A DNA stretch of 64,000 nucleotides from Luoshenia tenuis. GTDB lineage: Bacteria > Bacillota > Clostridia > Christensenellales > GCA-900066905. The stretch's first letter is position 1. Every line of letters begins with the position of its first letter. Positions 1 to 8,140 of the stretch are shown here, in pieces. The translations under genes were made by a program, and so were the position numbers. Location: positions 248,001 through 312,000 of the forward strand of contig NZ_JACRSO010000001.1 in assembly GCF_014384745.1 (NCBI RefSeq), written 5' to 3'. Under the pieces are notes generated by a model, which saw nothing but the letters and a program-made list of their open reading frames with translations, ran no database searches and was not told where the DNA came from.

Positions 1-861
1 CCCATGCAGGCCGGTGGCTTTAAAGCCGCTTTTGACCAGGTATTCCACCAACTCGTCCACCATCCGGCGGGTGTTGCAAAACACCAGCGCCCGCTCGGGC
101 CGGTGGGCCTGCAGCAGAAGGTTGAGCGCGTCGGGCTTTTGGCCCGGCGGCACCAGGTAATAATATTGTTCGATGGCGTCCAGCGTCTTTTTGCCGCCAT
201 CCACCGCCACCATTACCGGGTCGTGCTGGAACTCGCGGGTGATCTGTAAAATAGCCGGCGGCATAGTGGCCGAAAACAGCAGCGTCTGCCGCTGCTGCGG
301 CGCGTCCGCCAGAATGGTGCGGATATCGTCCAAAAAGCCCATATTGAGCATCTCGTCCGCCTCGTCCAAAATCACCATTTTTATCGCATCCAGCTTCAGG
401 GTGCCCCGGCGCATATGGTCCATCACCCGCCCGGGGGTACCCACCACAAAATTGGCTCGGCGCAGCTGCTCAAGCTGGATAGGCATGGCTTGCCCGCCGT
501 ATAGAGTGGCCAGGTGTACATCCCGCTTAAACCGGGCAAACTTGGCCACCTCGCCGCTAATCTGCATGGCCAGCTCCCGTGTGGGGCAAAGCACCAGCAC
601 CGCCGCGCTGCCCGGCTGGGCGCTGAGCATCTCCACCGCCGGGATGCCAAAGGCCGCCGTCTTGCCCGTGCCGGTAGCCGAGCGGCCGATTATGTCTTTG
701 CCCGCCAGCACCGCGGGGATGGCCGCGGCCTGGATATCCGTCATGCTCTCATAGCCCATCGCCTCCACCGCGCGCGAAAGCTCCGGCGAAAGGCTGACGG
801 CCCCAAAGCCCGCCTGCACCGGCGTATCATTGTGTTCCATTGGTTGAATTTCCGTTTGCAT
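1..861 (-). CDS. DEAD-box ATP-dependent RNA helicase (C-terminus cut by window edge)
   Basis: Only the first 287 codons lie in the window. The start is the ATG at 861-859, preceded by a GAGAGGA ribosome site. Visible superfamily 2 motifs in order: a Q motif around YESMTDIQ, Walker A ATGTGKT, PTRELA, a GG motif, TPGR, the DEAD box and SAT, then the start of the second RecA lobe (ALVFCNTRR). This order is diagnostic of DEAD-box RNA helicases, which unwind short RNA duplexes in ribosome assembly or mRNA decay. The C-terminal tail that separates DbpA, CshA and DeaD types is missing, so no gene symbol is given. Confidence 0.95.
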   Translation of the reverse strand, partial: MQTEIQPMEHNDTPVQAGFGAVSLSPELSRAVEAMGYESMTDIQAAAIPAVLAGKDIIGRSATGTGKTAAFGIPAVEMLSAQPGSAAVLVLCPTRELAMQISGEVAKFARFKRDVHLATLYGGQAMPIQLEQLRRANFVVGTPGRVMDHMRRGTLKLDAIKMVILDEADEMLNMGFLDDIRTILADAPQQRQTLLFSATMPPAILQITREFQHDPVMVAVDGGKKTLDAIEQYYYLVPPGQKPDALNLLLQAHRPERALVFCNTRRMVDELVEYLVKSGFKATGLHG

Positions 862-880
862 TGATCCTCTCTTTCCTACA

Positions 881-912
881 AAAAGGCAAGGACGGTAAAG
901 TCCTTGCCTTTT
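881..912 (-). terminator. Intrinsic terminator of the amidohydrolase gene
   Basis: A perfect 13-bp inverted repeat (881-893 with 900-912, six-base loop) whose minus-strand copy ends in a T run. It sits between the amidohydrolase stop and the helicase start. Confidence 0.85.
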
Positions 913-972
913 CAAACAAATCCTTTTGCAACCTTAATATTATATCAGCTTCTAAGCCGCTTTTCAAGGCCT

Positions 973-2568
973 CTATCCTTTGCGGTAAAGCGTCCTGCCC
1001 TCTTTGAGCGTCTCCAGCACCTCGATATCCTTGATCTCCATCGGTTCCACCTTGAGCGGGTTGCGGTCCAAAATCACCAGATCCGCCAGCTTGCCGCTTT
1101 GCAGGCTGCCCTTTTTATCCTCCTGGGCATACTGCCAGGCCACATGCTCGGTAACGCCCTGGATGGCCTTATAGGGGCTGATGCGCTCATCCTCCCCCAA
1201 TACCTGGCCGCTCTTGGTCAGGCGGTTGACCGCGCACCAGACCGTGTGCAGCATTTTGGGCGGCACCACCGGCGCATCCTGATGGAAGGTATAGCGCACC
1301 TGTTTTTGGACCGTGGTGCCCACAGGGCTAATGCGCATGGCCCGCGCGCGCCCCAGGTTTTTGATGTGCACATCCCCCCAGTAATAGGTATGGGCCACAA
1401 AGTAGGAGGGGATCATGCCGATCTGTTTCATCTCATCCAGCTGGTCGGGCCGCAGGGTCTGCGCGTGGATCATGACGGGGCGGATCTCGTTTTTCACGCC
1501 CATCTCCCCTAAGGCCGCCTTGAACGCGTCGATATACTGCTGGGCGGCCGCGTCCCCATTGCAGTGGGCCAATAGCTGCTGCTTTTCGTGCAGCGCCACC
1601 TCGCAAAACGCCTTTACCTGGGCATCGGTATAAATGGGGTAGCCCCTATAACCGTCCGGCGCATTCTCATAGGGTTCGCTCATCCAGGCCGTGCGTCCCT
1701 GGGGGGAACCGTCCAAAAATATCTTGTACCCGCCGATCTTTAAGTGGTTGAGGTAATTTTGGGTATAGGGGTGGTTGGCGCGCAGCAGCCTGCTGTTTTC
1801 CGCCAGGTCGATATAGGCTACCACGTCGATCTTTAACCGGCCTGCGTCGGCCATGGCCTTGAGCAGTGCAAAGTTGCCCGGCACCACCATGCCGTCCTGC
1901 GCGGTAGTGATCCCGTTTTTCAGGTATATCTCCTGCGCCTCGTCCATAGCCTGCATCATCTCTTCCAGCGTGGGTGCCGGAATCAGCGCGCTGACTTTGG
2001 TAAAGGCCGTTTCCTCCAGATAACCGTTGGGGTCCCCGCCGCTATCCCGGCCGATCACCCCGCCCGTCGGGTCGGGCGTCTCCCGCGTTATGCCCAGCTT
2101 TTGCAGCCCCAGGCGGTTCACCGCGCCCATGTGCCCTGAGGTATGGGTGACCAGCACCGGGTGATCCTCTATCGCGTCCAGCGCTTTACAGGTCGGGTGC
2201 ATGCCGCTTGCAAGCTCGTTATGGTCGTATCCGTAGCCGATCAGCCAATCCCCTGCCGGGACGCCGTGGGCCTTGGCAAATTCCCTCAGGCGCAGGATGA
2301 TCTCATCCTCGTCTTTGCAGCCGCTGAGATCCGCCACCCGCAGGTTGCTGGCCACATTGGTGATGTGGCTGTGGGCGTCCATAAAGGCGGGCATCAGGGT
2401 TTTGCCCTCCAGATCGATCATTTCCGCCTCGGCTCCGGCCAGCTCCCGCGCCCGCTCCAGCGAGCCGATAAAGGCGATTGCGCCGCCCTTGACCAGCAAC
2501 GCCTGGGCGTAGGGCTGCTCTTCCCGCATGGTGATGATATCCCCGTTAAAGAAAAGTTTCTGCTCCAT
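973..2568 (-). CDS. YtcJ-like metal-dependent amidohydrolase
   Basis: 531 aa amidohydrolase_3 (YtcJ/LAF3-like) protein. The N-terminus has the composite beta-sandwich start (LFFNGDIITM), then the first metal ligands in MDAHSHI, later LAHCNGDAA and MIHAQTL, and a C-terminal sandwich strand GKLADLVILDRNPL. Family members hydrolyse amide or formamide bonds of small molecules; the substrate cannot be read from sequence. The ATG at 2568 is chosen because an AAAGGAGG lies upstream and homologues begin with this strand; a 29-residue upstream extension looks unlike the family. It appears monocistronic, with a terminator downstream. Confidence 0.88.
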   Translation of the reverse strand: MEQKLFFNGDIITMREEQPYAQALLVKGGAIAFIGSLERARELAGAEAEMIDLEGKTLMPAFMDAHSHITNVASNLRVADLSGCKDEDEIILRLREFAKAHGVPAGDWLIGYGYDHNELASGMHPTCKALDAIEDHPVLVTHTSGHMGAVNRLGLQKLGITRETPDPTGGVIGRDSGGDPNGYLEETAFTKVSALIPAPTLEEMMQAMDEAQEIYLKNGITTAQDGMVVPGNFALLKAMADAGRLKIDVVAYIDLAENSRLLRANHPYTQNYLNHLKIGGYKIFLDGSPQGRTAWMSEPYENAPDGYRGYPIYTDAQVKAFCEVALHEKQQLLAHCNGDAAAQQYIDAFKAALGEMGVKNEIRPVMIHAQTLRPDQLDEMKQIGMIPSYFVAHTYYWGDVHIKNLGRARAMRISPVGTTVQKQVRYTFHQDAPVVPPKMLHTVWCAVNRLTKSGQVLGEDERISPYKAIQGVTEHVAWQYAQEDKKGSLQSGKLADLVILDRNPLKVEPMEIKDIEVLETLKEGRTLYRKG

Positions 2569-2778
2569 TGCGTGCTTTAACCTCCTTTGTGGCAGGCATT
2601 TCCAAGCCATACGCCTAGTGTGTACCTTTGCCTGCGCTTTCATACCGTCCCCCAACGGCCCAATCTCTCTGTATAGGATGCGCCGCCCCCGCTGGGTTTA
2701 GGCGCACGTTCTTTCTTTATCTATTGTTACACGGTTTTGCCCTTGCGTCAAATCCAGCCGGTCATTTTGATAAAATGG

Positions 2779-2806
2779 TTGCATTTGCGCCTCATTTCGC
2801 TATAAT
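2779..2806 (+). promoter_or_regulatory. Promoter of the folT riboswitch transcript
   Basis: TTGCAT (2779-2784), 16-bp spacer, TATAAT (2801-2806), immediately before the THF aptamer. Confidence 0.75.
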
Positions 2807-2816
2807 AGAGCGTGAA

Positions 2817-2925
2817 CGAGGCAGAGTAGATGTTTGCGCGTAAAGTGTCAGCCGGACGGGGAGTTGCCGGCCGAACGAAAAGCCCACCCGGGCTTGCGGT
2901 GCAAGCGTCGCATCCCGCTGCTGCA
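2817..2925 (+). ncRNA. Tetrahydrofolate (THF) riboswitch
   Basis: The leader matches the THF-I aptamer in order: GAGTAGATG, GCGTAAAGTGT, a GGGGAGTTG segment, AACGAAAAGC, GCTTGCGGTGCAAGC and GCATCCCGCT. GCAG at 2821 and CTGC near 2917-2924 can close P1. It lies upstream of a folate ECF transporter gene, the usual genetic home of this class. Behind it, TCCTAA (2940-2945) can pair with TTAGGA around the ribosome site, so translational control is likely: folate binding would hide the ribosome site and shut off uptake. The aptamer assignment is by motif match; the switch mechanism is inferred. Confidence 0.9.
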
Positions 2926-2981
2926 TATCGAAGGAGCCTTCCTAAGTTATGTGGCAACATATTTTTAGGAGGTGTTTTTTT

Positions 2982-3548
2982 ATGCGAGATTTTCTCCGCC
3001 GTTTTCGTGAATCCGCCGCCCACTACAAATCCATCAAGGCCCTGACGTTGTGCGCCATGTTTATCGCGCTCAATATCGTGCTGGACTTTTTTTCGCTCCA
3101 GCTTACCCCAACCCTGCGGTTGGGTTTCGGCTTTTTGACCTCGGCGATGGTGGGCATGCTCTTCGGGCCGGCCATGGCTATGGGCACCGGCTTTGCCACC
3201 GACATCCTGTCCTTTTTGCTGATCAATTCCCGCAGCGGCGGGTACTTCCCCGGCTTTACCATCAGCGCCATCGTGGGTGGGCTGATCTATGGCACCGTGC
3301 TCTACAAGCGGCCCATCAAGCTTTGGCGCTCTTTTGCGGCTAAGGGGCTGATCAACGTGGTGGTCAATATCGGTCTGAATACCCTCTGGCTCTCCTTTAC
3401 CCAGGGCAAGGCCGTATCCATTTTGATCATCGACCGGATCATCAAAAATGCCTGCCTGTGGCCGATCGAAAGCATTTTGCTGTTCCTGGTCTCCGTTATG
3501 GTCTATAAGGTGGCTCAGCGCTCGGGCATCGTTCGGGCAGGCGTTTAA
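2982..3548 (+). CDS. folT: Folate-family ECF transporter S component
   Basis: 188 aa, about six hydrophobic helices, no ATPase domain. It is the membrane substrate-binding S component of an energy-coupling-factor importer; the shared EcfA/A'/T module is not in the window. The basic N-terminus followed by LTLCAMFIALNIVLDFFS and the later segment GFLTSAMVGMLFGPAMAM fit folate-family S components. The ATG at 2982 follows TAGGAGG by eight bases; an upstream ATG at 2949 lies inside the regulatory hairpin and is disfavoured. The THF riboswitch upstream independently supports folate as the substrate. Confidence 0.92.
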   Translation: MRDFLRRFRESAAHYKSIKALTLCAMFIALNIVLDFFSLQLTPTLRLGFGFLTSAMVGMLFGPAMAMGTGFATDILSFLLINSRSGGYFPGFTISAIVGGLIYGTVLYKRPIKLWRSFAAKGLINVVVNIGLNTLWLSFTQGKAVSILIIDRIIKNACLWPIESILLFLVSVMVYKVAQRSGIVRAGV

Positions 3549-3576
3549 ACAGAGAGACGATCCTAACTCCCAAGAT

Positions 3577-3613
3577 AAAAAGATCCCGGGGCGCTTTGCC
3601 CCGGGATCTTTTT
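3577..3613. terminator. Bidirectional terminator between folT and pyrE
   Basis: A perfect 16-bp stem (3577-3592 with 3598-3613, five-base loop) with A and T runs on both sides, between convergent genes. Confidence 0.95.
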
Positions 3614-3627
3614 CCTATCAACTGCAT

Positions 3628-4293
3628 TTATTCAAAGATGCAGTACTGCTCCATATACCGTGCCATGGCCGGCAGCACCTCGTCATAGCCGCCCTGCTGC
3701 TTAAGATATTCATAGATATCCTGCACCGTGACCAGCGCGTGTACCCTGATGCCAAACGCCTCGCCTACCTCCATCACCGCCGTTTTGCCCGGGGTAGCCC
3801 CCACCTCGCAACGGTTGACCGAGATGAACATATCCCTTACCTGCACATCCGCGCACCCGGTCAGGATGGGCATAGTCTCACGGATGGCGGTGCCGGCCGT
3901 GATCACATCCTCGATGATGATCACCCGGTCCCCATCCACCGGCTTATAGCCTACAATGGCGCCGCCCTCGCCGTGGTCTTTGACCTCTTTGCGGTTAAAG
4001 AAGAAGGGCTTATCGATGCCGTAATTGCGTGCCAGCGCGCCGGCGGCGGCAGTCGCCAGGGGAATGCCTTTGTACGCGGGGCCAAACATCGCATCAAACT
4101 CCCCGCCGATAGCATCATGAATGGCGGCGGCGTAAAACTCGCCCAGCTTTGAGCTTTGCAGCCCCGTTTTATAATTGCCCGTATTGACAAAGTAAGGGGT
4201 ATTGCGGCCGCTCTTGGTCACAAAACTGCCAAAGCGCAGCACATCCGCCCCCATCATAAACTCGATAAACGCCTTTTTCTCCTGCGTCAGCAT
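3628..4293 (-). CDS. pyrE: Orotate phosphoribosyltransferase
   Basis: 221 aa from the ATG at 4293. It converts orotate and PRPP to orotidine monophosphate in de novo pyrimidine synthesis. The PRPP-binding signature is VIIIEDVITAGTAI, and the N-terminal LRFGSFVTKSGRNTPYFVN segment is typical of the family. A GTG at 4338 would add 15 residues without family support, so the ATG is preferred although its ribosome site is weak. No other pyr genes lie nearby, so it is separated from the rest of the pathway here. Confidence 0.94.
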   Translation of the reverse strand: MLTQEKKAFIEFMMGADVLRFGSFVTKSGRNTPYFVNTGNYKTGLQSSKLGEFYAAAIHDAIGGEFDAMFGPAYKGIPLATAAAGALARNYGIDKPFFFNRKEVKDHGEGGAIVGYKPVDGDRVIIIEDVITAGTAIRETMPILTGCADVQVRDMFISVNRCEVGATPGKTAVMEVGEAFGIRVHALVTVQDIYEYLKQQGGYDEVLPAMARYMEQYCIFE

Positions 4294-4394
4294 AAGCCAG
4301 ACCCCAACCCTTTCACTTATTTTCAACAAGTATATCACAAAACCGCGGGCCGTTAAAGCGCTTTGGCGAAGAACGCCGCCGCTTCCCCCCGCGT

Positions 4395-4946
4395 TTATCC
4401 CTTAAAAAAGGGACAGCTCGCGCCGATGCACTGGCGGTTTTGTTTTGAAAACGTACACGCAATATCCCCTTTGGGGAGCGTTATACCATATTGGCGGGAT
4501 ACAAAATCTATGGCGGTGAGGATCGATAGGTACGCATTCCGCTTGCAGCACCTGGGACCTCCAATGTCCGCTATCTTGTCCAAGGCCTGCGAGGCGAGGC
4601 GCAGATTGTCTTTATAGTATTGTCCACCTGAAAGCGGCCCTGTGCCATGGATGATGGATAGCGCCGCCCCCATCGAGGCGGCCGAACCACAAACGCCCCA
4701 TTGTCCGCAGGTCGCCCCCGGCATTTTACTGCCCCTTTCGATCATTTCATCCAAGGCCGCTTCAAGGTCAAAATCCATGCCCGCATTATGCAGCGCGGTA
4801 AGCAAGCAGGCCCCATCGAGCACGTGATGCTCCGGCCCATGGATGGCGATATAGTCCTTTTTCATCAATTCAATCAGCAGCGCCACCGGGTCTTTGGATG
4901 CCGACTTTAGGCATTCCCTTTTTATCTGTGCAAAGCGCTCGTCCAT
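4395..4946 (-). CDS. DUF5714 domain protein
   Basis: 183 aa, cysteine-rich and soluble, with no signal peptide. The conserved features of DUF5714 are visible: HGPEHHVLDGACLLTAL, PGATCGQWGVCGSAAS, GGPRCCKRN and a C-terminal CTFSKQNRQCIGASCPF. The paired cysteines suggest metal or Fe-S binding, and the family often sits near radical SAM or methyltransferase genes, but its function is not established. The ATG at 4946 has GAGGGAG six bases upstream. A TATAAT about 30 bp upstream of the coding region overlaps the terminator of the ABC permease gene. Confidence 0.8.
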   Translation of the reverse strand: MDERFAQIKRECLKSASKDPVALLIELMKKDYIAIHGPEHHVLDGACLLTALHNAGMDFDLEAALDEMIERGSKMPGATCGQWGVCGSAASMGAALSIIHGTGPLSGGQYYKDNLRLASQALDKIADIGGPRCCKRNAYLSILTAIDFVSRQYGITLPKGDIACTFSKQNRQCIGASCPFFKG

Positions 4947-4977
4947 TTCATGCTCCCTCTCATTCATCAATACTCTT

Positions 4978-5022
4978 ATTATAACAAAAAGGCAGCCGGA
5001 AAGCATCGCCATCCTGCTGCCT
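4978..5022 (-). terminator. Terminator of natB-like gene overlapping the next gene's -10 box
   Basis: On the minus strand AGGCAGC and GCTGCCT enclose a 19-base loop with a small inner stem, followed by TTTTTG. The next bases are TATAAT, so the end of the ABC operon and the promoter of the DUF5714 gene share the same 45 bp. Confidence 0.7.
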
Positions 5023-5063
5023 GAAAGTCTATTTACGCTAAGTCGTTGTTTCTCAAATACCAG

Positions 5064-6332
5064 CTAAGCCTTTTTCATATTCTGGCGCAGCAGCCGCAAT
5101 ATCTCGCGCGGCTTGGGCGGGTTGCCGTACAGCAGCACGCCCATGCGGTAGATGCCAGCGGCCAGATAGCCGATGGCTACCGTGCTGACCAGCAGGATCG
5201 CGATGGAAGCGATGATCTCCCCGGGCGGCACGCTGCCCATGGCAATGCGGGTAAACATAGCCATAGGTGAGGTAAACGGGATATACGAGCAGGCCACCAT
5301 CAGGGGGTTATCCACCGCCCCGGTGCCCATGGAGAACATGGTCACAAAAAAGGCGATGATGAAAAGGAAGGTGACCGGCAGCGTCAGGGTGTTGATATCC
5401 TCCGTGCGGGTAGCCAGGGAGCCCAGCGCCCCGTACATGAAAGCGTAAATGAAAAAGCCCAGTACAAAGAACAGGATGGTGTAGAGCAAAATGCTCAGCG
5501 GCATGCCAAAGATCGAGGTTACGATCATGTTGTCCGCCCAAAAGCTTTGATTGAGCTGATAAAACACAAACCCGCTGCCCAGGATCAGCGTCATTTGCAA
5601 AAGGCCCGCAAGTCCAGAGCCGATGACTTTGCCAAACATCAGCTGTGTCGGCCGGGCGGCGGTGATCAGCACTTCCATCGCCCGGGAGCTCTTTTCGGTG
5701 GCCACGCTGGTGGCCACAAACTGCCCATACATCAAAATGGCAAAGTACAGCGCAAAGATCAGGATATAAGTGTAAAAGAAGCTGGACATCTGGTTCTTGC
5801 CGGTCTGGATGGTCTCGTTTGTGATCTGCACATTTAAGACCGATTGCGCCTGCTCGGGCGTAAGGCCCAGCTGCGTCAGCGCGCTTTGCCGGTAAAACTG
5901 GGTCATCAGTTCATCCGCTATGTTGGTGGTCGCGTCATACATGCCCAGGTCGTCCACGACATAGAGGTACTCCGTAGGCGAAAGCAGCACGATGGCCCCG
6001 GCATATTCGCCGCTGGCGACCTGCGCCTTGATCTCCTCCAGCGAAAGCTCCGGGTCGAGGTAGGCGATATTTTGGTCCGCAAAGCCCGCGCCAAACAGCG
6101 ATATTAGCGTCTCGCGCTGCCCCAGGTTCGCGGCGTCCTGCAGGGCCAGGGTGGTACGCTCCTCCGGCGGGGGCGCCGCCTCATCCCCCTGCGCGGCAAA
6201 GCCGGCGCTGATGCGCGGGTAAAAGAGCACCGCCCCCATCACCAGCACCAGGCATACCGTCAAGATCACAAAAGATTTGCGGGTCAGATAGGTGCGCAGC
6301 TCAAACTTCATGATATTCCAAAAATTGCTCAT
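5064..6332 (-). CDS. ABC-2 type permease, NatB-like
   Basis: 422 aa. The N-terminal helix MKFELRTYLTRKSFVILTV, a large extracytoplasmic loop (residues about 45-190) and five or six C-terminal helices match the ABC2_membrane_3/NatB (YhaP) family, permeases of sodium or drug exporters. Its start overlaps the stop of the ATPase gene by four bases (ATGA), so the two are translationally coupled. It ends the four-gene envelope operon with the LiaF-like and DUF4097 genes, which suggests a role in membrane or cell-wall stress rather than housekeeping uptake. The exported substrate is unknown. Confidence 0.88.
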   Translation of the reverse strand: MSNFWNIMKFELRTYLTRKSFVILTVCLVLVMGAVLFYPRISAGFAAQGDEAAPPPEERTTLALQDAANLGQRETLISLFGAGFADQNIAYLDPELSLEEIKAQVASGEYAGAIVLLSPTEYLYVVDDLGMYDATTNIADELMTQFYRQSALTQLGLTPEQAQSVLNVQITNETIQTGKNQMSSFFYTYILIFALYFAILMYGQFVATSVATEKSSRAMEVLITAARPTQLMFGKVIGSGLAGLLQMTLILGSGFVFYQLNQSFWADNMIVTSIFGMPLSILLYTILFFVLGFFIYAFMYGALGSLATRTEDINTLTLPVTFLFIIAFFVTMFSMGTGAVDNPLMVACSYIPFTSPMAMFTRIAMGSVPPGEIIASIAILLVSTVAIGYLAAGIYRMGVLLYGNPPKPREILRLLRQNMKKA

Positions 6333-7240
6333 AGCCCCTCCTCGGTATACTGCACGAAGATGTCGTTCAGCGTAGGCTCATAAACCGCAAAGCCATCCAC
6401 CTCCAGGCCGCTTTGGGCCAGCAGCGCCAAAAGGCGCGCCTTATCCTGTGCGCCGGGCAATCTGCAGGCCAGCGCCTCGCCCATCGTGCGGCTCTCCAGC
6501 ACCAACCCTTGCGCGTTTTGTTTCAAATAGTCTTCCAGCCGCGCAAGCTCCGGCGACTGGATCAGCACCGTGCTGCGGTCGTATCCCCGCTTGATCTGGC
6601 GCAGGTTGCCGCCCAGTACGATGTGGCCGCCGTTTAGGATGGCGATATTTTCGCAAAACTCCTCCACATAGCTCATTTGATGGCTGGAGAAGAGCACCAC
6701 TTTGCCCGCCGCCAGCAGCTCGCCCACCACGTCTTTGAGCAGCTGGGCGTTGACCGGATCAAGCCCTGAAAAGGGTTCGTCCAGAATGACGATCTCCGGA
6801 TCGTGCATCAGCGTGGCGGCCAGCTGCACCTTTTGCTGGTTGCCTTTGGAGAGGGTGTCCAGCGCTTTTGTGGCAAAGGCGTCCATTTCCAAACGCTTGA
6901 GCCAGGCCAGCGCCGCTGCCCTGGCCTGCTTTGCCCGCATGCCGCGCAACACGCCCAGGTAGACCATCTGCTCTAAAATCTGCTTTTTGGGGTAGAGCCC
7001 CCGTTCCTCCGGCAGGTAACCGATGCGCACCCGCGCCTGGCGGATGGGGACGCCATCCACCAGTATCTCTCCGGCATCCGCGCCAAACACCTGCATGATG
7101 ATGCGGATGGTCGTGGTTTTTCCCGCGCCATTGCGCCCTAAAAGCCCCAGCGCCTGCCCGCTTTGGGCGCTAAAGGATACGTTTTTCAGCACCTGATGCT
7201 CGCCAAAGCGCTTATCGATGCCTCTGACCTCCAGTTGCAT
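6329..7240 (-). CDS. ABC transporter ATP-binding protein, NatA-like
   Basis: 303 aa ATPase partner of the downstream permease. Walker A is GRNGAGKTT, the signature region is LSKGNQQKVQL (a variant of LSGGQ seen in NatA/DrrA-type ATPases), and Walker B is VILDEPFSGLDP. The C-terminal extension of about 80 residues (LEDYLKQ...VYEPTLNDIFVQ) is the DUF4162-type tail of export ATPases. The ATG at 7240 has AGGAGG six bases upstream; the ATG five codons earlier has no usable spacing. It lies 27 bp after the DUF4097 gene in one operon. Confidence 0.92.
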   Translation of the reverse strand: MQLEVRGIDKRFGEHQVLKNVSFSAQSGQALGLLGRNGAGKTTTIRIIMQVFGADAGEILVDGVPIRQARVRIGYLPEERGLYPKKQILEQMVYLGVLRGMRAKQARAAALAWLKRLEMDAFATKALDTLSKGNQQKVQLAATLMHDPEIVILDEPFSGLDPVNAQLLKDVVGELLAAGKVVLFSSHQMSYVEEFCENIAILNGGHIVLGGNLRQIKRGYDRSTVLIQSPELARLEDYLKQNAQGLVLESRTMGEALACRLPGAQDKARLLALLAQSGLEVDGFAVYEPTLNDIFVQYTEEGL

Positions 7241-7267
7241 GTTCTGCCTCCTCATCTCCTGTTCTTA

Positions 7268-8140
7268 TCAGTTTGCCTGCCAATCCGCCGCCTGGCCAAA
7301 CTGCACGCGGATGGCGCCAACGCCGCCCTGCAAGCGCAAGCGATTTGGCGCCCCGGCGCTATCGCCCAGCTCTCCGGAGATCTTCTCCCCGTCGATACGG
7401 ATATCGCCCAAGCCGCTTTTGGCGGAGATGGCATAGGCGCTGCGCGCGTCCGCAAGGTTCAGCCGCAGCTCGCCCACGCCGCATTCCACCCGGCTATCGC
7501 CGGTCAGCCTGCCGCTTAAGCGCACTTCTCCCACCCCGGTCTTGGCCGTCATATCCTTAAAGTCCATATTTTCGATGCGTATCTCGCCCACGCCGCCGGA
7601 AAAATCCACCTTATCGGCGGCCATGCGATCCGCACGGAAAGAGCCGGCCCCGCACTCCAGCTTCAGTTCATCGCAAATCAGCTGCTCGACCTGCGTCTCT
7701 CCCGCGCCCAAATGGATGGAGGCGCGGGCCAGCCGGGTACCGGCCGGCAGGGTAATGACGATGCTGGGCGTAGCATTGCCGCCAAAGTTCCAGTTGAAAA
7801 TATTAAATGCGTGATAGATGCTCTCATCCTGGATATACAGCGTCCCGTCGTCCCGCCGCTGGCAGGTAAAGCGTCCCTCATCCACGTTAAAAGCCTCCAC
7901 GCGGAAAGTCTCTCCGCTTTTGATCTCCAATTTACCCGCCGCGTGGGAAACATCCAAAGACGTAATATCCTCAAAATCCCTAACGATCTGTGTCGTCATC
8001 TGCTGTTCACTCCCTTGCACGTCGCTGAAAAATCCGGCCACGCCAACTACGGCGCTCAGTATCCCCGAGATGATGCCCAGCGCCAGCAAAAGCCCCAGCC
8101 CCATGGCTATATATTTGATGGTTCTCTGTGTCGGGCTCAT
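7268..8140 (-). CDS. DUF4097 beta-strand repeat membrane protein
   Basis: 290 aa. One N-terminal membrane anchor (residues about 9-38), then a long run of short beta repeats with alternating LEIKSG, IVITLPAGT, LELECGAGS and GEIRIENMD patterns typical of DUF4097 (putative adhesin/LiaG-like) folds, probably outside the membrane. Its start overlaps the stop of the LiaF-like gene by four bases. In Bacillus the related LiaG and YvlB proteins belong to the cell-envelope stress regulon; by analogy this may sense or buffer envelope damage. This is inference from family and operon position. Confidence 0.82.
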   Translation of the reverse strand: MSPTQRTIKYIAMGLGLLLALGIISGILSAVVGVAGFFSDVQGSEQQMTTQIVRDFEDITSLDVSHAAGKLEIKSGETFRVEAFNVDEGRFTCQRRDDGTLYIQDESIYHAFNIFNWNFGGNATPSIVITLPAGTRLARASIHLGAGETQVEQLICDELKLECGAGSFRADRMAADKVDFSGGVGEIRIENMDFKDMTAKTGVGEVRLSGRLTGDSRVECGVGELRLNLADARSAYAISAKSGLGDIRIDGEKISGELGDSAGAPNRLRLQGGVGAIRVQFGQAADWQAN

